Assembly (NCBI GenBank): GCA_030770535.1
Contig: JASVEC010000128.1
Location: forward strand, 1-44,792
DNA length: 44,792 nt
Origin: Batkoa obscura
Taxonomy: Eukaryota; Entomophthoromycota; Entomophthoromycetes; Entomophthorales; Batkoaceae
Direction: 5' to 3'
The notes under the pieces were generated by a model, which was not told the origin of the DNA, ran no database searches, and saw only the letters and a program-made list of their open reading frames with translations. Shown here one piece after another: positions 9,832 through 20,945 of this stretch. The position numbers and the translations under genes were made by a program. Numbering within the stretch: position 1 is the stretch's first letter; the number at the start of each line of letters is the position of its first letter.

Positions 9832-10790
9832 ATGGAAGATATCTATACAACGTTAAGAGAAAGTTTGGAAAAAGATTTGGAACTTTTGGAATTAAAATTA
9901 AAGAATATTGAACCTTATACAAATGAAAATAGTAATTTTGATGAAATTAAATTTCTTGATTTACCCGATAGAATATCGGAAGCACGTCTTCAATTTGCTG
10001 AAGTGGAAAGAAATTTGAAGGTGGATATTCTCATTTTTTTATTAAATAATAATTAATATTTTATTAGAACTTTTCTTTAGCTGAAAATTCTTTTACTCCA
10101 GAAAAACACCATTTGGAAGAATATGAAATTCAATATCGAAAGTAATTTATTTTTTTATTTTTTATTTTTATAGGTTAATGTGTTGTTAGATGTAGAGCCA
10201 AGTTCCGTAGCTCAATATTAAAATCTAAACAATTAAATGATAAATATAACCAAGAATTATTACTTAAAAATAATAATGGATCTACACTAAGGAATCGAAA
10301 ACTCAAAAAAGATAGCCATGAACAAAAAGGATTAATTAAAAAAGCCACCTCTGTTACTGATTCACTTAAAAGAACAAGTGAATTATTACAATTAGAAATT
10401 GAAAAGAGTAGTACGAGTTATAAAGTACTATCAGATAGTTCCAAATTATTAAGTGACACTAATACAGCTTATTCTTTTATTGAAAATACTTTAGTACAAT
10501 CCAAATCATTATTAAAAAATTTAGAATGGAATGATTTATTAGATTATATCATTTTATGGGTTGGGTTTATGATCTTTCTATCTACGGTTTTATATGTTGT
10601 TACTAAGAGAATTCCTTTGCCTTTTGGAAACGCGTTTTCATTGACCATATATCTATTATCTCTTCCACTAAAATTAATCTTCTATTCTTCAAGTACAGCT
10701 ATAACTAGTAGTACCGGGATAGTTACTACGGAACCTATTTATTATAGGTTGGATTTAATCAATTCTATGTGTCCATTATATCCATATTAA
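9832..10790 (+). CDS. SEC20: SNARE protein Sec20 (BNIP1 homologue)
   Basis: Use-family SNARE of the ER that receives Golgi-derived COPI vesicles together with Ufe1, Use1 and Sec22. Three exons are inferred: 9832-10020, 10068-10141 and 10190-10790, giving 287 residues. An N-terminal helical region is followed by the block EEYEIQYRKCRAKFRSSILK, then the Sec20 domain: TDSLKRTSELLQLEIEKSS, a central heptad region, SKSLLKNLEWNDLLDYI, the transmembrane helix IILWVGFMIFLSTVLYVV and the typical basic TKR. Intron 1 uses the unusual donor AAG/GTGGAT, while intron 2 uses GTAATT and the acceptor TTGTTAG; only this pair keeps frame. About 70 residues follow the membrane helix and include a second hydrophobic run (LTIYLLSLPLKLIFY). 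No HDEL is seen at the end (..CPLYPY). It is convergent with RPC31, 172 bp apart. Confidence 0.85.
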
Positions 10791-10962
10791 TTTTCACTTA
10801 AATCTTATTAAAAATAAAATAAATTAAAATAAACTTCACTTAGAAAATTTCAAAAATAATTGCTGGTTTTTTTTTAAATATATTATCTATTTTATTGCTA
10901 TATAATTTAAGTTTTTACTTATATTAAATTAATAATAAGGTTCATCTAAAAATGAAGAATGT

Positions 10963-11776
10963 TTAGTTATCAACCCTAAAATGTAAAATAATATTACCAT
11001 TGCCATAATCATCATAATCATTTTCTCCATTATCAAAATAATTTTCTCCATAATCTCCCTCGATTTCATCATCTTCATTATAAACTTCGCCATCTTCTTC
11101 AGGTTCAACTTCTTCTTCTTCCTCCTAAAATAATTTTACATTAACGATTTGTGTTGCATAAAATCATTTTATAAAATTTACTTGATTATCTGTATTATTT
11201 TCCAATGCATCGATACGTTTCATATAATCAATTTTGTACGATTTAACTAAAATAAAATAAAAATTCCAATTAATACTAAATCTAAAATAAAGCCCCTTTT
11301 TAACTTACATATTTTAGTTTTAGTTTTATCAACAACAGAATGTAATTCTGAAGGAAAATAACATAGATCTGTTGTAATATGTGTCAACAATGCCTTTGGA
11401 TCATATTCCAATTCTCTAGTCGAATATTTATCCGAATATCTTTCAATCTTTTGAGTTCTAGACGGCGTTTTTAGATAGGAAGGGGAGGCTTTAAACTCTC
11501 TTAAAATAGCCCGATAATCACGAGTTAGTTTTTTGTTTTTTTCATTTAATTCTAATCGGTTTGGTAAATCTTCAAATAACTAAATAGATTAGTTTCTTTA
11601 AAAAGAATTTTTTTTGATTATTGATTTACTGGATATTTCTCAGGTGGTCCGACTTGATTATAAGCTCCCGCTTCTTGCATTAAATTAATATTATCCCCAG
11701 TAGCAAATTGTCCAAACGCTGGATTTGTTCCTACTCGGCCTCCACCTCGTCCTCTTCCGCCCCGGGATCGATTCAT
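10963..11776 (-). CDS. RPC31: RNA polymerase III subunit Rpc31 (RPC7)
   Basis: Subunit of the Pol III-specific Rpc82-Rpc34-Rpc31 trimer needed for initiation at tRNA and 5S genes. Four exons: 11630-11776, 11309-11579, 11182-11246 and 10963-11124, with introns of 50, 62 and 57 nt and donors GTAAAT, GTAAGT, GTAAAT. Product 213 residues. The start MNRSRGGRGRGGG is the Gly/Arg-rich N-terminus typical of the family, preferred over an in-frame ATG 129 bases upstream. The middle carries EYDPKALLTHI and the segment around YMKRIDALE. The C-terminus is a long acidic tail (EEEEEVEPEEDGEVYNEDDE) ending in ENYFDNGENDYDDYGNGN; YFDNGE is the family signature also seen in human RPC7. Convergent with SEC20. 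Confidence 0.9.
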
Positions 11777-12671
11777 TGATTTTGAAATTGCTCTTTTGAG
11801 AGTAAATTGAACTCTAACAACTTTGCAAATTAAATTTGGAAAATTGACAAAGTAATTTGAATCAAACTTGGCCAAGTTATTTTGCAAGGTTGTTTGATTA
11901 ACCAATCAAAGTTAATATCTTGAAGCAGTTTTGGATTGGGATTCAACCCATATTTCTGCTAGTTTAAAAATGTTGAATATAAAGAGTTGATTAAACATAT
12001 ATAATAGATTTGATTTAAAACCTAAAGTACTTTTACTTAAAAAGCAATTTATTGTATTAATGATATAAAATTGTTTGAAAGTATATTATCCTATGGACAA
12101 TGACATTTGAATGAGTAATTAAAAAAAACAATTATTAACTATATTCTACTTGTTTAAAATTCCTTCTTCAAGTTATAAATATATGATAGCTCTTGATAGC
12201 CATATTATTCAATAGCCTCGGTATAATGTCTTAATGTTTTATTTTGGTGTGAAATGCTTCATACTTAAAGGTATCAACGTTGAAGGTTAAAGGAGTTTTT
12301 ATAAAATTCATTATGTTATTTGAAATCATAGTTCATGTTGAAATGTTAAAAGTCGAGATATAATCACAATAGAGTGCATAAATATAATACAATAACAATA
12401 CTGGTATTCGATATTTGAGCTAATCAAAAATCCAAGCTACACCACTTTTACTGTATTTAATTCACTACCAATTATCAATAAAACCATAAGTTAGATATTC
12501 ACCGTTAGTAAAACTCGTTATAATTCCTCTAAGCAGATATGTTAAAATCAAAAATTATACATAAGAAAATGAGAAAATCTTGTTTCTTGTAAATAATGTA
12601 TTAAAATAAACTAAGTTATTAAAAAATGTGTTTTATAATCTATAAATTTAAACGGATATGATATCTATACT
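11777..12671. other. intergenic stretch
   Basis: Upstream of RPC31 and downstream of the LLP-type gene. No further exon, RNA gene or repeat copy is recognised. Confidence 0.4.
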
Positions 12672-13115
12672 CTACCACTTAAGTTTGGCTTTAGCACTAA
12701 GTTTCTTTTTAGGTTTGTTAACTATTTTTATATCAGTTTCTTCATCTCCCATTTCTAAATAAAATAAAAGATGAAAATAAATAAAAAATCTAAAAAACAA
12801 AAAACTAATATTACCACTCGAGTTTCCTTTTGTCAATTTCTTTTGTTTTTGTTTTTCAAAAAACTTATTCATAGCAGCTTCTTTCCTAACAATTTTGGAA
12901 CTAATGTTTTTCATTATTTCTTTTCTTTGTTCTTTAGGGTCCAATGGTTCTTCTTCAATAATTTCGGTTGGCCCTTCTTTACCTTCAAAGGAAGTACCTT
13001 CTGCTTGTTTAGCTGCTAATCTTCTAATTCTCTCATCTTCAATTGGTTTATATATCTTTTCTCGACGTACACTTTCATGTTTACGTTTGATTTTAGAGCG
13101 TAAAGATCTGGCCAT
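12672..13115 (-). CDS. DUF2423/LLP-type ribosome biogenesis protein
   Basis: Small, very basic nucleolar protein family (yeast YBL028C, animal LLPH) found with pre-60S particles. Exons 12815-13115 and 12755-downstream (12672-12754) give 127 residues. The N-terminus MARSLRSKIKRKHESVRREK is the family hallmark, and the C-terminus KKKLSAKAKLKW matches the conserved KxKxKW ending. The intron (12755-12814, GTAATA...TTTAG) is 60 nt, a multiple of three, and contains no stop, so an unspliced transcript would encode 147 residues with an inserted hydrophobic run (SFLFFRFFIYFHLLFYL). The spliced form fits the charged family; the unspliced form would be a plausible annotation error. Frames read on the plus strand here are shadows. 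Confidence 0.85.
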   Translation of the reverse strand: MARSLRSKIKRKHESVRREKIYKPIEDERIRRLAAKQAEGTSFEGKEGPTEIIEEEPLDPKEQRKEIMKNISSKIVRKEAAMNKFFEKQKQKKLTKGNSSGNISFLFFRFFIYFHLLFYLEMGDEETDIKIVNKPKKKLSAKAKLKW

Positions 13116-13430
13116 TTTATTGAATAAAAGAGAAATATTTTTTAATTAATTTTTATTAAAGTAGGATTTGAAAAACCTCTAAAATTAGGTTTGATTGGTT
13201 AAATTGAAGTTTGTTCAAAACTGGCATTGGTTTTATAAAGATACCCCAAATAGAACTTTAATTCTTATTGTTTATAATAGTCAAGTATTTAGACTACTGA
13301 TACTTTTATAAAGTGAAGTAAAAAAGTAAATAAAAACATACAATAAAGCTTTTAGAGATTGAAGTGTATTTTTATAATTTTTTGAAATCTTTTCAGTATA
13401 CCTTAAAAGATATTAATACTACAGTCAGAG

Positions 13431-13535
13431 TATGAGGATGTATTTTTGTGTTTAAGAATTTTACTAACAAATTTTCTGCTTAAATAGTGCTTAAAAAATG
13501 GAAAAAATAATGAAGTCAAAAAAAACACTCCCATA
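13431..13535 (+). mobile_element. MITE copy 13
   Basis: Full-length with TA flanks; TATGAGGATGTATTTTTGTG ... AACACTCCCATA. Confidence 0.9.
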
Positions 13536-16004
13536 TAAATAGCTACATATGTTATCATTTGAATTATTCTATTTGATACTTTTATAAATATAAATACAAC
13601 CCCCCTTTGCCATTAAAAGTAGGGCTGTAAATATCTTGTTATATACAACTATTTAGAACAGTTCAATGAACTATACTTTTAATACTTCACATTAAATTAA
13701 TAAAACTTTATTATTAAATTAGATGAGTTTTAAATTTTCAATCAACTTATATTAATTTGGATTAGTTGATTAATTGAAAATATAATAACTTCTCGTTATT
13801 AGCAAACGCATTTTCGCTTAATTTTTTAATAAAATCCTTTTTATTTATTACAGTATTTTTTTCAAAAAGTAATCTCCATATAATACAATGTATTAGATAT
13901 CCGATTTACTCTTCAATTATCTAGTTTTACCACCTTTAATATTATTTCCAATATCAAAATAAAATATTATAAATGATTGTCACAAAACTTACCATATTAC
14001 ATGTCTGGGTTTCGTTACACGAAATATAACTTCTCAGATTAAAAGCTGACACAATGGAATTAGATTATACCCCCAAAGTATAGTTTTCTTTTCCTACATC
14101 ATTTGCCTCTTTTTCCGTTTTCTTTTGTTATTCAATTTTTTTGTAACTTCAATTTCTGCTAACAGCAAACCACTCGGGAGCTTTGGCCATTTAAGCTTTA
14201 AATACATGATAAAATAAAATATCTAAAAGAACTAATTGGAAGATTCATGGTTGTAAGTCGCAAGGGATTTGAAGCCTTTAAGCTCAGTAACGCACTAAGT
14301 GGAGAGTTAATATAAGGTAAAGTAAGGTAAGATCAATATTTGGCCAATAGAAGTGGAGACTTTTAAAACCTTCCTAAACAAACATAAGATAGATAGTATA
14401 ATTTGAATTAAATTAACTATATTAATGTAACTAATAAAGGCTAAGAGTATAATTCCTTTTAGGAAGTAATTGAAAAAAATTCTCAATGAAGAGAAATTTT
14501 AGAGGAAAAGATTCAATCACTTATGTACCTTTTATAAGTAAAAAATGCGTTAATTACCTATATTTTATGTTCATATCTAATATATATCATCAAAATTAGT
14601 AATGACCTTAGTATTAGTCTTTTTTACATCATTTTCCAAAACGCATTTAAATTACATTGAACCTCATTCAACCATAGTATTAGATTTCGGAGAGTAGGCG
14701 ATCTAATTAGTAGCCTTGACAGTACCTAGTATTGTCAGCCTTAGTATTGTTTACAATATTAAACTAAAATACTATAAAGGAATTAGTAGCAAGAAACTAA
14801 TATCCCAAATACTAAACACATAAAATCGTGCCGATCGATACAAGAAAAATAAGTACTAATTTTTGTGATATAAAGTAGGAGGTGTTCAAGCTCAAAGGGT
14901 TGCTAGCACAAAGATATCAGATTTTAATATATTGAGGTAAAAATGATACAAATGCTCGAATTCGTTGTATACTCAAAGTTGTTGGTAATCTATATAACGA
15001 AAAAATGAGATAAATCAAATAACTTAGAGATTTTAATTTCTATACTAATTCTTTTATCGACTATGAAATAAAGCATATTTGCAGACAATACAAGAGTTAG
15101 ACCTTTTAGTACATAATTTTCATAGTGGAGATTTTATCAAGCTTTTTAGAGGTAGTGAACAATGAATAGGAAGATATCATAGAAGCGGATTCAAATATAT
15201 ATTTATTGGTCCATAGATTAAGTAAAAGCTCAAATACATAAATTGGTATACTATGTACATAAATGTTCTACTTATGGCACTCGTTTTAATGTAAAGTTCT
15301 TTATCTAAGTCAAGCGAACAATTAGTGGTTATAAATTTATATGGGAGCGTCTTTTCTAATTTTTTTATACATATTTTATGTAACGTAAACTTATAAAGCG
15401 TTGCTAGTTGTAATAAAATAAAAAGATATCTTAGCATATTCGTTTTTGTAAAGTACACAATTATCGAAAATCTCAATACTTTACATGTTCTAAGATTTGT
15501 ATATCTTTTCTATTTTACCGCTTTGTTATTTCATAGCTCTTAAGAACATGTTTGGTTTCTCAACTTAGAACCTTATTTTAAAAGCTAGGTGATATGTTAT
15601 AACTTTTGAGGAAATTAAGTTTATTTCAAGACTTTTAATATTTCATACTATGTACGGTCTAAATAACAGCCCATAAAGTCTAAAAATAATATAAAATCCA
15701 TAATACCTCTAAGTTATATAGTAAGTTAATATATTTTATAAATTTGTATAGTACAAAAATAAATGAATAAGAACTAAATATTTTAAAACTTTAAACTATA
15801 TAAGGAAATAGAGGCTATACTATAACTTGGTTGAATTGATTTAGAACCAAAAAATAGAATCTTCATTAATTGGTCGATTCACTAAACAGGCTATAAAGTT
15901 GTTCCTTGTAATCTTTTGTTAAGCCACATAATTTAAAAAACTATAGGAACAACAAACTACTATATAATCCATATTATTTCATTCTTTCTCTTTTGAAGAT
16001 TCAA
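13536..16004. other. 2.5-kb intergenic stretch
   Basis: No supported gene. The minus-strand frame at 15177-15476 has no domain and unlikely composition. Around 14.9-15.4 kb the plus strand is a little less AT-rich with faint protein-like snatches; this could be a very old mobile-element fossil, but nothing can be assigned. Confidence 0.35.
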
Positions 16005-18496
16005 ATGGATCCAAGGAAACCCCATGATCTACACTATAATGCCTATGAAGGTAGTAGTAGCACACAAAATATACAGAGTTATCAATTACAGCGTCCTAGA
16101 AATAGTATAGTTCAAGGGCCTCAAGATAATTTTAGGACGGGCTATATAAGAGAAAAAAATATAGCACCTTCAACTAAGAGGGAAGTGTCGACCATCAAAA
16201 ATATTAATTTACTCTATGATATTAGAGAAAGAGATTTTTATTTCAAGATTAGGAAAAGATTTAACATCAAACCTCATATCAATAACTTTTGCAAAAGATA
16301 TCTAAATATGGAAGATCCAATACACTTTGAGCCAAAATTAAATGGTAAACTATTTTTAACCACAGTTGCTTATTTACATTATTTAGATACTTACAATGAG
16401 TTTCCACGTGCTTCCAGTTACTATAGAAACATACATAATGAAACCGCACCAAGGATAGAATACAAAGACAATTATGGGTATTCTCCAAATTATCAAAACT
16501 CCGGCCACAGTCAACACCATCAAGTAGGAAATTTCAATGACACTCCTTATGTTTATAACAAGCAACATATTCCTGCCAATGTCCCACCCAAAGACGTTGG
16601 ACCGTTTAATTCACTCCCAGAGAAAAATTATAACGCACAAGGAAATAGCCTAAATGAAAGAGCTTATAATGGTAGCGATAAGTATTATTTAAAAACGAAA
16701 GATCACGTTCTTCCAAATTCTGAAGTAAAGTTTGTTGAACCGCGTCACATGCCTCATCGTCCTGAGAGTATAAGCAATGCGGAACACCATCAATCAAGAC
16801 AAACCATATCAAGATTTTCAGAAAGATCTATAAGCCAAGATACTGGATACGAAAATATACAACTAAATAAATCATCAGAACAAAAGGAGTTATTTTTTAA
16901 GCCCCCTGAATTAACAAAGCCATTGACATTTAAACCTGCCAAAAAAATGATACAGTTACCTCAGCCTCAGTATTACTTGCAATCGTTTTCTGAGAATAAA
17001 GTTAACAAACCAAATCGCTCTTCTAGTCCCAGTTGGGACAGAATTGAATCAGAACAAATGCTATATCAAAAGTCAAAGCCTAATGATGCTCAGTATAATA
17101 GTAAATCTCGTCATATAATAACGCGAAGTACCAATCCTGCTCCTTTAGCTTTAAATAGTAATGTTAGCAATGTTAGCAATGTCAACAACTCAATAGAAGT
17201 CCAAACAAATAGGAGTGTTAGTAAAGGTTCAAACTTCAAGGAAGGACTTTCTGGCAGCACCTTTTCAAAAAGTGTTAGTAAAGAAATTTCGGATAATGAA
17301 ACCAGTGCTGAATCTAAAACATCACCAGCTGTAATAAATAAGCCGAAAGATTTGAAAGTCAGAAAAACAGGCAGCGAAAGTAACAGTGAAAAAAATAACG
17401 AAGTAAACGATAATGGTAGACTGACTAATAAGAACAAAAAATATAAAATGTCGCCAAACGAGGAAACTGATAAGAGAAGTAATTAATTTTTAATTGAAAT
17501 ATATTTATATGATTTTAAACCGCTTTAGATATTGAATCTGATGATTCTAAAGATGTAATTAAACAAACTAAAAATAGTGAAATTAAAGATGATTCCTTAA
17601 AAGATAGATATATTTCAATCAATTCAGCGGGGTTTGATATTGAAACAATGATTAAGAAATTTGAGGAGAGAGGTGTTCCATTGAACTTATATCGTGATAC
17701 TAACGACCAAGTAATTGATTGGAGCAGACTAACTGTGCCCGAGAATGTATGGTTTGAAGCCTATGGTGAGTTCACTTGCCTTATGCTTAGTAAACATCCA
17801 AAGTTAAAAAATAAGCCACTAGTTACATTTAGTGCGATTATTCAATTAAAATGCAGGGAACACGGTATACACATAACTTTTTCGGAACTAGCTAGTTTAG
17901 TCAAATCTAGCCGTAGTGAAATAGGAACCGCATATAAAGTAATTTCATCACTTTCTGATTTTAAAAAACCAGCAATGGTCATTTGTAATGAAGAAGAATC
18001 TTGTCTTCGTTGGTGCTCAGCATTAAATCTTCCAGCTCCAATTACTCAAGCTGTAGTTGAATTATATGCTGATGCTAAGAGGCTATCTATCGCACCTGCA
18101 CGATCTGTAAATAGTATGGGAGCTGCATGTATTTGGTTTGTAATCAGCTCTTATAATAAGGCCATTAGTAAATATTCAATAAAGTTTGATAAGCCCAGAT
18201 TACCTATTATTGATATCACAATTGCTTCAATCTCTGATGTGACTGGAATGGTATCTTTTACTGTACAATCTGGTGCACGTTTATTAAATCCAGTTAAAGA
18301 TGAAGTTTTAAGTAATGAGAAACTTTATAGAATTATGGATGAAATGGGGTTGCTTTATAAACCTGAAGATTTGCCTGATTTCGGGGAGTCGGAACATTTA
18401 AAGGTTCCCGAAGATTCAAAAGTTGGTTCTAGTCAAACCAGCTCTCCTAAGTCTGAAAGTCAATTAAATCCTCCTATTTTACCTTCTGAACACTAA
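16005..18496 (+). CDS. TFIIB-like cyclin-repeat protein, long N-terminal extension
   Basis: Two exons (16005-17478 and 17529-18496; 50-nt intron GTAATT...CTTTAG) give 813 residues. Residues ~560-770 form two cyclin-like repeats as in TFIIB: repeat 1 has FSAIIQLKCREHGIHITFSE and SSRSEIGTAYKVISSL, matching TFIIB's ACxYIACRQEGVPRTFKE and SxKEIGRxFKxI; repeat 2 has WCSALNLPAPITQAVVELYA, LSIAPARSVNSMGAACIWF and ISDVTGMVSFTVQSG. TFIIB bridges TBP-bound promoters and RNA polymerase II. Unlike true TFIIB (about 320-345 residues), no N-terminal zinc ribbon (CxxC pairs) is visible. Instead there are about 490 residues, mostly polar and disordered (Asn/Ser/Tyr-rich), with one ordered-looking block at residues 65-136 (DFYFKIRKRF, NFCKRYLN, LFLTTVAYLHYLDTY). 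The start is the ATG at 16005. The ORF continues open through exon 2 before its first ATG, which supports the fusion. It may be a divergent TFIIB paralogue. Confidence 0.75.
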
Positions 18497-18498
18497 AT

Positions 18499-18546
18499 CT
18501 GATATATCGAAATACGTCATTGAAAAAGAGACGTATTTTTTATCAG
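18499..18546 (+). terminator. hairpin just after the TFIIB-like stop codon
   Basis: AAATACGTC (18510-18518) pairs perfectly with GACGTATTT (18530-18538), and outer CTGATA (18499-18504) pairs with TATCAG (18541-18546). It starts 2 bp past the stop codon, so it lies in the 3' UTR; a role in 3'-end formation or mRNA stability is inference. Confidence 0.4.
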
Positions 18547-19647
18547 TTGATACTTCATATAGTTTTTATATTTAAATCTTACTATTGACTGTAGGTTTAT
18601 TTTAATAACTTTTATATATTAATAAAATACATGCTCTTAACTATTTCGACTGATTTATTTTTACTAAACTTTACATCAAACAGTATTTTAGTCAAAAGTA
18701 GGTTTTATTAGTGTTTATTTCTATGATATAATAACCAGGGTTTTAGATAATTATAAAGATATAGATGATAAAATTAAATTTTACAAGTATACTAGAAACA
18801 CTAGTTTAGGATAATATAAATAATAATTACAACTATTCGTCATTTTAGTGCTAAATATGATTTAAATTTTAAAACGTTTTATCACTAAAAAGATTACAAT
18901 TGAAATTATTATATCATTATAAAATCAATTCTTTGAAAATAATTACTTGAGCTAAAAATAAAAATAAAAATAAGAATAAAAAATAAAAAATAAAAAATAA
19001 AAAATAAAAAATAAAAACAAAAACAAAAACAAAAAATAAAATTGATATAACCTGTTACATAATAATATTGTGGTAATTATGCACTTGTAACTAATAAATA
19101 TCACATATTAACCATCTCTGATTTAAACCATGACATAGAAAATACGATTAGCTAATATGATATAAGATATTTAAATCAAAACTAGAAATTTAAGAATATT
19201 AAATATTAAATTAAAATAAAATGTTTAACTATTATTTATTTCATAACTAAATATAATCTTTAGGTAGTTAAATACTCAATTATAAGGCTAAAAGTGGAAT
19301 TAAATAAACTTTACTTAAATTGTATTATTCAAATAAACATAACGCTATTGCATAGTTTGATAAACTATATAACATCAAATCAAATACTACACAACTTAGT
19401 AATATTTTATAAACTTACAAATGATAGTCCAAAGGAATTTTGTAAAACCTATTGCTTAAAATTTTCCTATTTATTTAAATCAAACCGTATCTCATTTTAT
19501 AATATAAATCTCGGGTGTTTTTTCGTATTGTTAAACAATTTAAGCTAATAAATATATTTATACGAATTTGTAGTAGATTTAAATTAATTTAAAATTTAAC
19601 TCAAAGAGGACATTTTTCTCCTTTCTAACTAACTGTAGTAAACTTTA
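18547..19647. other. intergenic stretch with A-rich repeat
   Basis: Only an AAAAAT-type simple repeat stands out. The 84-residue frame at 19294-19548 has no features of a protein and is not supported. Confidence 0.4.
18953..19041. repeat. (AAAAAT)n / (AAAAAC)n A-rich repeat
   Basis: AAAAAT units drifting into AAAAAC units and back. Confidence 0.85.
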
Positions 19648-19748
19648 TATGGGAATGTGTTTTTTTATCTAAGAACTTTACTAATAATCTTTCCTCTCAA
19701 ATACTACTTAAAAATATAAAAGTAATGAAATCAAAAAATATCTCCATA
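19648..19748 (+). mobile_element. MITE copy 14
   Basis: TA flanks; TATGGGAATGTGTTTTTTTA ... AATATCTCCATA; moderately diverged inside. Confidence 0.85.
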
Positions 19749-20579
19749 TGCTATGTGAGAAACTTTAAGTTTTAAAAATGGTTTAAGTGAGTAATAATAA
19801 TAAAATCGAAGGCTTATGTTTGTTAATGTTCACACCTTTGGAACTCCTTTCTATTCTATTGCTTTAATAAAATATTAAAACTCATAAATTTTATATTTCA
19901 TGAAGTCTATTTTAATTTCTAAACTTTATATGATACTAATATTAAGAATCTTAGTATACTATATATTTTACATGTGAGGGAAGAAATATTGCAGAGAGAT
20001 GTTGAATAAATAAGCTGTGATTCGATCTATACTAAAAGAAAACTAAGCCTAATGGTAATAATATCAAGATGATAGATCTTTTGTAAAAAGAATCATCATG
20101 TTATTTTTATCTAATCTTCAAGTCAACTTGTTTGTTCATTTTTTTAATATTAATATTTTATTTTTATTTCAATAGATTATCACTTGATAGTCGGATTATA
20201 AAAATCAAGATTAATGTGTAAGCTAAGTCTATATATTATTTTTAATAGAAATACAGTCTATAAATAAATATTTAACCAAGAACAAAGTTTCTTATATAGA
20301 ACATTTAGAAAGTTCTAACTAATAGACATATGAACAGAAGCGGTATAATTTAATATTAACACCTGAATGGAGAGCTTTTGCTATTTACAAGATATTCAAT
20401 ATGAAGAGTCAACTGTGATAAACTTAACTATCAATTGATTTTAGATTTACTTTTGAGTAATCAATAAAATTGAATTGAAATTAGTACAATTTGTAATTAA
20501 ATTAGCTTATTACATAATTAAAATATGCTAAAATTAGATTACCCAAGGTTAAAGTAATTAAGCTTAAATTCCTCTTAAT
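19749..20579. other. intergenic stretch
   Basis: No coding frame, RNA gene or repeat copy recognised. Confidence 0.35.
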
Positions 20580-20945
20580 TTTTTTAGGTTACCCAGAGAT
20601 TAGTCCTAAAAAGCTAAGCGCAGCTTTTTGCATATTAGCTAAAGTTAGAAACATGTGTTATTTAAGGTTGGCTTTGGGCCTAAAATGGATTTGATGGTTA
20701 AAAATAACCCGAATGGCTTTTTCCGTTATTTTCGGGTCTATCTTTTTCCAGTTGATTTTGCATAAATCATTGCGTGATTTCATTTAAAAAATAAGAAAAT
20801 CGGTAATAGATATAAAGTTTGTTGGTTTTTTGGAACATCTGACAGGAAATAGGGTTAACTAAAATTTGACAATGTTGGTTTCTCAAACAAAACATGAATA
20901 TCCTCCAATAAACTTCCAAGCAATGAAAATTGGAAGTTTCTTATT
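20580..20945. ncRNA. candidate structured RNA locus (hairpin cluster)
   Basis: This patch is less AT-rich than its surroundings and has several perfect stems: AAAAAGCT/AGCTTTTT (20608-20615 with 20622-20629), AAAATAAC/GTTATTTT (20701-20708 with 20725-20732), the mutually exclusive ACCCGAA/TTCGGGT (20707-20713 with 20731-20737), AAATCA/TGATTT (20764-20769 with 20775-20780), and a 10-bp stem AAACTTCCAA/TTGGAAGTTT (20910-20919 with 20930-20939). No known RNA family was recognised, and strand and ends are undetermined. A 37-codon open stretch also crosses the first part, so a lost exon is an alternative. Confidence 0.25.

Noticed and set aside
12771-13149. Two plus-strand frames over the DUF2423/LLP gene
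   Set aside because: Shadows of the clear minus-strand gene; Phe-rich from reverse-read Lys codons.
14600-15500. Faint protein-like snatches that could be a very old retroelement
   Set aside because: No continuous similarity, no recognisable domain and no boundaries; not supportable. The 99-residue minus-strand frame here has no features either.
16279-17437. Four minus-strand frames inside the TFIIB-like gene
   Set aside because: Shadows of the coding strand; low-complexity Leu/Ser translations of reverse-read Asn/Ser codons.
19294-19548. 84-residue frame
   Set aside because: AT-rich chance frame with no domain, no signal and no neighbours.
20583-20693. 37-codon open stretch after an acceptor-like TTTTTTTAG
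   Set aside because: No continuation into another exon and no family; kept only as an alternative to the structured-RNA idea.
20850-20857. TAGGGTTA, a telomere-repeat-like 8-mer that could hint at a telomerase RNA template
   Set aside because: An 8-base match is expected by chance in a window this size and no other telomerase RNA feature was seen.
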